This document shows, piece by piece, positions 56,827 to 64,000 of a stretch of DNA of 64,000 nt (positions are counted from its first letter, which is position 1; every line of letters begins with the position of its first letter). The translations under genes and the position numbers were made by a program. The DNA comes from Isoetes taiwanensis (lineage: Eukaryota; Streptophyta; Lycopodiopsida; Isoetales; Isoetaceae): assembly GCA_021234155.1 (NCBI GenBank), contig JAJEKV010000034.1:14434671-14498670 (forward strand), written 5' to 3'. Under the pieces are notes generated by a model. The model saw only the letters and a list, made by a program, of their open reading frames with translations, was not told the DNA's origin and did not search any database.

Positions 56827-56937
56827 GCTATTAATAGGCGGAAAAGATAAAGGATGCTCCTTTAATATGTGCTCTTAGTAGGAAGAAGCAGGAGCTTGTA
56901 GAGCCTCCCAGACCCTTGTCGCCTTTCCGCCAGACAT

Positions 56938-57233
56938 TTAAAAGCCACCTCTCAAGCTTCCAGCCGAACACATTCCGTCATCCGCTATGTCCGTGAACTT
57001 CAAGAAGAGACCTCCCGGCCATGCCTCGAGGCCCAACCTTCTCAGCGACTGCCCACTCAGCCGGATACGTGCCCCTCTCCTTCTAAGGTCAACAATGTCA
57101 TCTCCTCTCAGTCCACTCACGCTGACGCCTCCAACTCTTAGCCAGTTTCCCACACGTTCACGCACATCGTTCCACAGCCTCCTTTGCCTGTCCTGCCAAT
57201 TATCCCTCCACTCTCCCGACGGGCCCTGTTTGA
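56938..57233 (-). other. Open frames of uncertain coding status beside the LINE tail
   Basis: Both strands stay open over this GC-richer 300-bp stretch. The minus frame gives NWQDRQRRLWNDVRERVGNW and an R/G/L-rich continuation; the plus frame is P/S-rich. Neither is recognised. The stretch lies just beyond the LINE 3' end and so is probably the disrupted target sequence. Confidence 0.3.
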
Positions 57234-58540
57234 ATAGATAGATAGATAGATACATTATTGTCCCTTGTGCCCTGAGGCCCGTGGACTTATGTAGCATGGG
57301 CGAGTCCCTGATGGGCGCTATTAGCACATCATGCTGGTTTATATTGTAGCTTTTTCTGAAGGCTTCACTTTTCTCTATTAATACCGGCACCCCGCTTTGG
57401 ATCGGCTTCAAGGCCGTGCACGGATGCGTCGTTATCAATCAGCTTTGAGCTGAGCATTTCTGGGCAGGTATGGTGCGCCTCTCAGGCGGTTCATAACAGA
57501 AGCCTTTTTTCTTTATGTATTTCCCGGTGCCTTGTCGTCATTTCCCGTATTGCGTCTGCCAGATCCCTCATTGTTTCTGTCCTTGCCATCATGGTGTGTA
57601 CAGGTTGACCCCATCTTACATTTCTGTACTTGTTCCTGATGTCTCCATATATTGGACATTCATTTAGCATATGATTTTCATCTTCCACTTCCCCTCTGTC
57701 ACAGATTCTGCATATCCGATCGTCTTTCTCTATTCTCCGCCATCTGTCATTTTCAATTCTTAGGTCATGGCTTCCCATTCTAAGTCTTGCTAGGATATCC
57801 TTCCTGGCTTTTCCTAGTAAATTATCCTGATACATCTGCTGTCCTATCTGTTGTTCTGGGTTGAATACTGTCATAAGCCAAATTGTCTTGGGCCCTGTGT
57901 GTTTTTGCAGCCAAGCTTGCGTAGCTTTGTTTGCCCATTCATCATTTCGTTCTCCTTCACTTATCAGGTCGCTCAGATTCATCCCCATTTTTTTTGTCCA
58001 CATTGCTACATCCCTAAACCAACCGTTACTCTCGATTATGTGGGCTTTCGCTGATTCACTGATCGCGATATTCGCTAACTTATTCGGTTTCCCACCTGCA
58101 TTGTTTCTTATGAGATATCTGATGGTCTTTTCCCACGCCCTTACTTCCGCTTCTCTTATTTCTTTTCTGTTAGCCCCAGTCCCCAGGCCTCTGCCCCATA
58201 TAGTTGTGTGGTTGCGACCACTGCGCTGAACAAATAGCATTTGATTTCCCAGTTTATTATTCTGCTTTTATTGCAGAAATTTTTCATATTGTAGTAACTC
58301 CCGATGGCTGTTTGGAATCTTGTATCTGCCCCTTTAGCCCATTTCCCTGTGCCGTGTGTGTCGTATCCCAGATATCTGTATTCTGTTGATTCTTCTAACT
58401 CTGTTCCCAAATATCTAAACGGTTTATGTCTATTCCTGTGACCGAAAAAGACCTGTGGCATATGGCCAATTTCATGTCGAGGCTCCAGGAATCTCAAGAT
58501 CACCTCATGAATGGCATCAAAGATTATCTGGATTCCACTA
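57234..58540 (-). mobile_element. LINE 3' part with (TATC)n tail
   Basis: The minus strand encodes the C-terminal region of a LINE ORF2: YRYLGYDTHGTGKWAKGADT, VVATTQLYGAEAWGLGL (58503-58156), then a 249-residue frame (58240-57491) with LARLRMGSHDLRIENDRWRR and the knuckle CRICDRGEVEDENHMLNECP. After its stop a 3' UTR of about 250 bp leads to (TATC)n, seen as GATA repeats at 57234-57250. A frame change near 58160-58240 and loss of the upstream RT make it a truncated copy. It belongs to a different family from the 17.3-kb LINE, although the GSHxLRIE block is shared. Confidence 0.75.
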
Positions 58541-58594
58541 ACGCATTGAAGCGTGATCTTCCCACACTCAGAACTAGGCTTTGAAAGATAGCCT

Positions 58595-60240
58595 TCAGAC
58601 TAAACATAGTGCCTTGTTGGAGATATGGGCTGCACTCCTTAAGGAACAAGAGACATGCACTGCTCTTCCCAACTCCAGACTATCATCACTGAGCTTCTGA
58701 CAACTATCAAGGACAAGGACAAACTTCTTGTTGACACACAAGCTCTCTATATGGGCTTGCAGAATGAATACACCCATCAACAGCGTGCCACCACACAGGG
58801 TGAAATCCGTATTACAGTTCTGAAGGACAGTTAGCAGCCTAGGAAAGTTGGTCACTGTCTGCTGCTTCAGTATACAACTATATTTGCCAAATAATGCATC
58901 CACATCCTCATGGGTATGCCCGGGCATAAGAAACCCTAAATTAACTCTTTCAAATATCCCCACAGCTGTTAAGTAGGATAGGAAAGAAAACATCCACCTG
59001 TTCTTATTTTGGCAGCACAATTATCAAGTTGCAAGAGAAACCTTTTGGGTAGATCTTGAGGTCTAGCACGTGAAGTTGAAGCTCCAACATGTTCATTAGA
59101 CCCATGCTTCCTAAACCTTGCCTTGCTGAACTTTTCAATATTGTTAGGGTTTCCATCTAACAATGCTCTATGTAGTGCCTGGCTAGCTGTAGGGTCCTGG
59201 AGGTGACCATTGTATCCATTTTCATAGTTTCTCAAACACCTCATGATACTCCCAATATGAAAATCTGGACCATCCCAAACTAAAATGGCCATAGTATAGG
59301 TTTGAGTCTGCCCATGCAAGATGCCCCAGTCATTGAGATCTGTAAAGGGTATGATCTTCCACATGACTTTGGTATGTACTTGAATTGTGGAAGACAAGTC
59401 TTTTGCTGGTCCATCTTGTCATGTATAATACATAAATAGTTATTGGGTTCCAATCCAGATAATGTCCTCCACATCCAATAACATGATCTACATGATAGTT
59501 GGTCCTTCATATGCTCCCTTATCCTAGCCCTTTGACTAGGTTGCACAGTCTTATCAAGAGTCTCCTTCAACTTAGCACATAAATTGCACTTTGCAAAGTT
59601 GTTTGAAGTTGCTATGGTGACATGATTGAAATGCTTCTTCCATAACCTACTAAAGCTAGGTTGGGATATTGGAAGAATTCCCAATTCTCGAAGTAGGGAA
59701 TTCACTTCTTCCAAAATACTCTTTTGAGTACAATGTGATGGCAACCTTTTCTCAACAACTGCTCTTCCCTTTTCATCCCTTCGCTTTTGTGTGGCATAGA
59801 CTGATTGAAATCAATATATTTTTCAAATATTTCCTGGCAGCCAAGGTCCTACCTGTTGGTCTCAACAAACCATTATTTCCATGTAAAGCAATCCTCGTTT
59901 CCCCCCTCTGCTTTTTTTTTGCCAATTATGCCATGAAGAAGTTGGAATTGCACTGGATAGTCCGCCATGCTTTTGCACATATCCATTTGCCTAGCAAAAG
60001 GGTATCTTTTTTCTGTTTGGGTTTCTTTCATCCCGAAGTGCATGCTCAAGATTGTGTACATGTAGGTCCTCCTCTCATCGACGGTGTACTCTTGAAAAGT
60101 GGCTCTTGCTTCCACCAATTGTTCTATTGTAAAGAATTGCATACAAGCACTCCAACAATAATCGAGCCCCTAACCTTCACCATTGTCTCACGTTTGGTGT
60201 CACTAATCAACTTGGCTCTTTTGCTAGGATAATGTCTCGG
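58595..60240 (-). pseudogene. DUF7869-type transposase-like gene, broken (copy 2)
   Basis: Minus-strand traces in family order: CAKAWRTIQ-type N-terminal helix region (about 60000-59900), KSILEEVNSLLRELGILPIS and ATSNNFAKCNLCAKLKETLD (59744-59560), CIIHDKMDQQKTCLPQFKYI (about 59440-59385), FLLQLDNCAAK (about 59040-59010), then QNKNRWMFSFLSYLTAVGIF and GFLMPGHTHEDVDALFGKYS (59010-58860). Frame changes occur near 59385, 59020 and elsewhere. Same architecture as the copy at 25.7-28.5 kb, including LNDKMDQ-, DNC-, QNKNR- and GHTH-type blocks, but clearly diverged, so this is a dispersed family and not a tandem duplicate. Confidence 0.65.
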
Positions 60241-60249
60241 TAACCGGTA

Positions 60250-61070
60250 CTTCTCCCCTTTTGCCTAGGTTTAGAGTTCCAACCGCCAATGGATCAATAT
60301 CAAGACAATCATTGTCCCCAACAACCTCGGGCTCGGAAAAATATAATCCTCCACAAATTGAACACTACTTATAGGCCATGCCATGATGCAAGGAACCTCC
60401 AATTGCTTGACACAACCAAAATATTCCTTGTCACCCAAACCTTTACCTTTCGGTTGTCTTCCAACATCGAAATTGCAATACCAATATTGTCTTCCCTAGC
60501 CTTTCATCATTAACGACTTGACCGGGATCACGCTAGCACAATGACTCCTTGGCCTACTATTTCCTTGTTGCACTTGTGCATGATTCTCACCTTCTTGTTC
60601 CTCCATTGCACCCTACTATAGAGGACTAATTGTTTTTCTTCAACATTCTTGCTAGGAGTTGGTTTTTCATTGATATTGCTCTTTTCAATATGTTGCACAC
60701 CATCTTGAGTTGGAGAGGCACCGACCTAGGCAAATTGCACCCTTTTTAGTCAATGAGTAGGAAAAAATTATTACACCATAAGATAAAAAAAAGTACGTAC
60801 ATTTATGGAATATGTAGACGTAAATCAAATTTTTTTAAAAGCAAGAAATTCCTTGGAAATAGGTTTAATATAATAATAACAATGGGTGTAAATGAAATCA
60901 TTTAAAACAAGAATTTTCGTGGCAACAACAAGGAAATGACATTTATATAAATATATCCAAATTTTAATTATCGAAAAATTTGGATATATGATTACGAAAA
61001 GACATATAGCTGATAGACGTGAGAATTTATTATCCATAATAATATACCCTAGATGATATAGCTGGCGGGA
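60250..61070. other. Intergenic, no gene recognised
   Basis: No recognisable gene. An AT-rich stretch at 60760-61060. Confidence 0.4.
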
Positions 61071-61133
61071 ATTTTGTACGCCTGGCGTGTTATTTGAGGC
61101 AATCAATTATTCACGCTAATTTCTAATTAATCC

Positions 61134-61140
61134 TATATAA
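61134..61140 (+). promoter_or_regulatory. TATA box of the acidic-protein gene
   Basis: ATCCTATATAAATCC is preceded by the conserved block AGGCAATCAATTATTCACGC and by CGCCTGGCGTG at about 61080-61090. The same arrangement recurs at 62150-62232. Confidence 0.65.
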
Positions 61141-61199
61141 ATCCGGTTCACGCTCTCAAGACCTCCATTCTGTCCAAATGTTTTTTTTTTCTGCCCGCC

Positions 61200-61711
61200 A
61201 TGAAGCGTTCAGCCTCAGCGCTCGACCTTCATGAAGAACCCGAGGTCTCCTCAAAGAGACGTCGGCCCCAATTCTCCTCTGATTCCTCCTCTGATGACGA
61301 GGAGGAAGAGGAGGAGTTGGAGGAAGAGGAGGAGTTGGATTCGCAAGAGCACATGACCGCTCTGCTTCAGGGTTGGCTTGACCCTGAAACAGAGAATGAA
61401 TTCTCTGAAGCCGAGGAGGAGGAGGGGGAGGAGGGGGGTCGACAATTCGACCAATTTTTGGAGTGGTTGAGAGATGAACCAGGTTTGCATGTTTGCTTTT
61501 TTTTTTTTTTGTTTTTGCACCTTTCTTTCTTTTCTAACACATTTCTTTCTTCTTTGTTGCAGGCGTGGAAGCCCGGGCGGCCCATTTTTTGGTTGTTTTC
61601 TTACAGAAGTTTTGGACACGCCTCCGGGCATTTTTTTTCTGTAATATTGTGAAAAGCCTTCGGGGAGCTGCTTACAAGCCTTCGGGCGTCTGTACATATA
61701 ACTGTTTTTAA
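61200..61711 (+). CDS. Two-exon gene for a small acidic nuclear-type protein, unrecognised
   Basis: Exon 1 61200-61482 and exon 2 61563-61711 join at CCAG|GT...TTGCAG|GC to give 143 residues: MKRSASALDLHEEPEVSSKR RR..., an acidic tract (residues about 29-47, DDEEEEEELEEEEELDSQE), a second E-rich tract, WLRDEPGVEARAAHFLVVFL, then a basic/hydrophobic end (KFWTRLRAFF, KSLRGAAYKPSGVC). The start lies 60 bp after a TATA box. A KRRR cluster at 19-22 could be a nuclear signal (inference). I do not recognise the family. The acidic tracts could arise from simple GAGGAG repeats, which lowers confidence, but promoter, start and intron are consistent. Confidence 0.5.
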
Positions 61712-61714
61712 TGA

Positions 61715-62145
61715 AATCAAACAGTTTTCTTCATAAACTTTTTCTTCAAACAGTTTTCTTCAAACAGTTTTTATGTACATAAAATTTGTTGAATTAAATC
61801 AAACTGTATTCTCCAATTATTTTGTCTCCAAGCTGTTTTCTCTAAAATTTTGTCTCTGCATTTGTCTCAACAAAGTCTCGGGAACACTATAAATCAACCA
61901 CATGAGAAATCTCTAATTCATCACAGTAACCATAGGAAATTTTCCTATACGACCTAAAACAATTCCCCAACCTTACAAGTCATTTTTTAGCCTTAATAAT
62001 TTTGCCTTTAAAATCATTTTTAATTTAGCCTATATAAAATTTCTAAATTCTATTTTTTCAAATGCAATAAATGGAATAAAATGCCGTGAGAATTTATTGC
62101 ATAAAATGCAATATTCTCCATATATACCATATACATGTCATGTCG
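61715..62145. other. Spacer, no gene recognised
   Basis: AT-rich with AAACAGTTTTCTTCA-type short repeats at 61718-61770. No coding signal. Confidence 0.5.
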
Positions 62146-62221
62146 TGGGAGGACCGTGACGCCCGGGGCGTGTTAATTCAAGCAATCAATTATTCACGCT
62201 TAACTTATTTCTAATTATGCC

Positions 62222-62228
62222 TATATAA
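62222..62228 (+). promoter_or_regulatory. Duplicated TATA promoter
   Basis: GCCTATATAAATCC with upstream CGCCCGGGGCGTG (62160-62172) and AAGCAATCAATTATTCACGC repeats the promoter at 61080-61145 almost block for block. A transcript from here would run through an exon-like segment (about 62412-62553) with a duplicated unit of about 57 bp (AATTAAAACCAAAAGCA). Confidence 0.6.
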
Positions 62229-62817
62229 ATCCATTTCACGCTCTCAAAGTTCCTACATTTTCTTCCTTCCTTCATAACGATTTGCGGTTATTAGCTTGTG
62301 CGTGTGTTTGGATCCGCCCTCCTAAAATCTTGGTGAGCGATTTATATTCAAAGAATGTTAGATGTTTGGTTTGGCAATTCCTAACTTACTAAAAGACTCG
62401 CTTTTTTTTCAGCAGCATCGTAGTAGAGAGGACATCGGAGGCTCAGAATTAAAACCAAAAGCAGAGGACTAAGGTCTGCGAATCCAAAAGCCTCGGAATT
62501 AAAACCAAAAGCAAAGTCCTCCGTTCTTCGAATCCTTCCAGCCTCAGAACTCAAGGTTAGTTTTCATTTAGTTTTAAGTTGCATCTCAATGGCAGCTTTA
62601 ATCCAAGAAGACAAGCTTTTGCATTTGCTCGAGGCAGAGGAAGCAAATGATGTTTATGAAAACCAGAATAGTTTTTTATAAATTTCATCTGCTTCTTTTT
62701 GTTTCGAGTAAATTCTTGAGTTTCTCTTCCTGAATTAATCATGCTATTGCATGCAAGTTTCTATTATGAATAAGTGTAGTAGAAAGCATTAGGAAAATCT
62801 CAAAGATAACATTTGAA

Positions 62818-63129
62818 ACACGCTAAGCGTGTTCCATGCTAACCTTAGGCTTGAATATGAACTATTTCGGCGTGCATTTCAGAGAGGAGAAAAAAAAGCA
62901 TGCGAGATAGATAAGTAAATAGATAACTTACTTATCTATCTGTACAGTTTTTTTTTCTCCCTCTCTGCTGAATGCACGCCGAGCGTGTATAGTTTTTCCT
63001 ATATAGCAGTTTACACGCTGAGCGTGCAAACAATTTTACCCCTAGTTTCAACTTTTAAGTTAAACACGCCGGGCGTGTCTCTTAGTATCTAAGTTTACAA
63101 ATAAATAAATATAACACGCCAGGCGTGAA
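62818..63129. repeat. Cluster of ACACGCC-GGGCGTGT-type palindromes
   Basis: Five palindromes: 62818-62833 (ACACGCTAAGCGTGTT), 62974-62988, 63013-63027, 63063-63079 (AACACGCCGGGCGTGTC) and 63113-63129. In addition, 62868-62981 is a hairpin of about 114 bp (TCGGCGTGCATT...AATGCACGCCGA) with a GATAGATAAGT loop palindrome. Related half-copies sit in both upstream promoters. Confidence 0.75.
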
Positions 63130-63131
63130 TA

Positions 63132-63368
63132 TTGATACTCCGCTCACTTCCTATTGATAGATGCCAAGTTACATTAATCACTCGGTTGGCGACGAAGATT
63201 CATTGGAATTACATTTGGGGCAGCAATCACACTCACCCCGGTTTTTGGTCCACTGTTGAAAACATCAGTTTTGGTAGGTCTACATGTCCTGTTTTCAAAG
63301 AATCCTACATGTGGATTTGTGGAGGTATGGTTTTGTTCGATAATGGTGTTCTTTTTTCAATGGACTAA
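63132..63368 (+). other. Open frame after the palindrome cluster, unrecognised
   Basis: IHWNYIWGSNHTHPGFWSTV, ENISFGRSTCPVFKESYMWI and CGGMVLFDNGVLFSMD: aromatic-rich and protein-like, but no family recognised. It could be a downstream exon of the locus driven by the 62222 promoter, with the palindromes lying in the intron, as at 33.5-33.9 kb. Confidence 0.3.
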
Positions 63369-63484
63369 AACATCCACTGTTGTTTTGTAGTTTCTTCTAT
63401 TGTGACATGTCATTTTATAATACAATCCACTGTAGGAAAGAATACTTGAATTTCTACATATCTAATAATTCTATTGTCACATGT

Positions 63485-63892
63485 CTTTATAGATGTAGGA
63501 AAGAATATTTGATTCTCTACATGTCCTATACTTCCATTCACATGTCTTTATAGTAGTAGGACATAGTACTTTATTTGCTAAGGCATTGTAGGAAAGAATA
63601 CATGAATTACGACATGTGTAATACTTCTATTGTCACGTGTCTTTATAGAAGTAGGAAAGAATACTTGATTCTCTACATGTCGTATGCTTCCATGTCACAT
63701 GTCTTTATAGTAGTAGGACATAGTACTTTATTTGCTAAGGCATTGAGGAAAGAATACATGAATTACGACATGTGTAATACTTCTATTGTCACATGTCTTT
63801 ATAGAAGTAGGAAAGAATACATGATTCTCTACATGTCCTATCCTTCCATATCACGGGTCTTTATAGTGGTAGGACAGAGTACTTGATTTGCT
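63485..63892 (+). repeat. 157-bp tandem repeat
   Basis: Units containing GTAGGAAAGAATACATGAAT and TCTTTATAGTAGTAGGACAT repeat with a period of about 157 bp (AAGGCATTG at about 63580 and 63737), with partial copies on both sides. Frames in it are repeat artefacts. Confidence 0.75.
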
Positions 63893-64000
63893 ACATGTGA
63901 TGCACGTGCACGATCACATGTCCTTATACTAGTATTCCAAGTTACTTCAACTACTTCAATTACTTAACACCTATTTTTGCATAATAAAACCATCACGAAT

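Noticed and set aside
57861-58229. 122-aa plus-strand frame
   Set aside because: Shadow of the LINE ORF on the opposite strand.
61251-61697. 148-aa minus-strand frame
   Set aside because: Mirror of the GAGGAG-rich exon 1 (poly-Leu/Pro product); the plus-strand gene has promoter, start and splice sites.

Overview
This is nuclear DNA from a land plant. The window is AT-rich and holds spliced genes with GT-AG introns, plant gene families (phytocyanin, plant-type P5C reductase, CWC27-type cyclophilin, a RecQ4-like helicase), Ty1-copia and LINE remnants, Harbinger- and hAT-type MITEs, and long gene-poor stretches. The repeat load and the DUF7869-type remnants would suit a large genome such as a fern, lycophyte or gymnosperm. 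The sequence alone does not settle the lineage.

Layout. 0-10 kb is mostly intergenic, with a Harbinger-type MITE at 2.5 kb, a CGTCAG-motif island at 3.6 kb and small palindrome clusters. A phytocyanin-like gene at 10.2-11.1 kb is interrupted by a hAT-type MITE. 13.9-15.7 kb holds scrambled pieces of a RecQ helicase, followed by an inverted CGTCAG-type island at 15.9 kb and a 5'-truncated LINE at 17.3-18.4 kb with its target-site duplication. 20-22 kb has a second Harbinger-like MITE, a compact three-exon gene for a 111-aa zinc-motif protein on the minus strand, and a GGGATCCC-rich island. 24.6-25.6 kb carries a tandem pair of decayed small genes with near-identical promoters. 25.7-28.5 kb is a broken DUF7869-type (transposase-like) gene on the minus strand.

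28.8-37.9 kb is the most unusual part. A plus-strand gene with a ParB-like motif and a DNA-methyltransferase-like motif I is surrounded, and has its introns filled, by copies of a GC-rich palindrome (consensus near GATCGCGGCCGCGATC). A complete 3.1-kb non-autonomous LTR retrotransposon with a 5-bp target duplication has landed just upstream of its TATA box. 38.3-43.4 kb holds degraded copia and LINE remnants.

44.8-50.5 kb is the ordinary gene-bearing part: an intact eight-exon P5C reductase gene (plus strand) facing an intact intronless CWC27-type cyclophilin gene (minus strand), with RPA1-like exon remnants behind the latter. 53-60 kb is repeat-derived again: a copia LTR with primer-binding site, a foldback MITE, a LINE 3' part and a second DUF7869 relic. 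61-63.4 kb has another locus of the palindrome type, with its own motif (ACACGCCGGGCGTGT-like), a small acidic-protein gene and a duplicated TATA promoter. The window ends in 157-bp tandem repeats.

Only P5CR, CWC27 and the 111-aa protein look like intact conserved genes. A theme of the window is that many loci carry their own short, CG-containing, often palindromic motif amplified locally in noncoding DNA.
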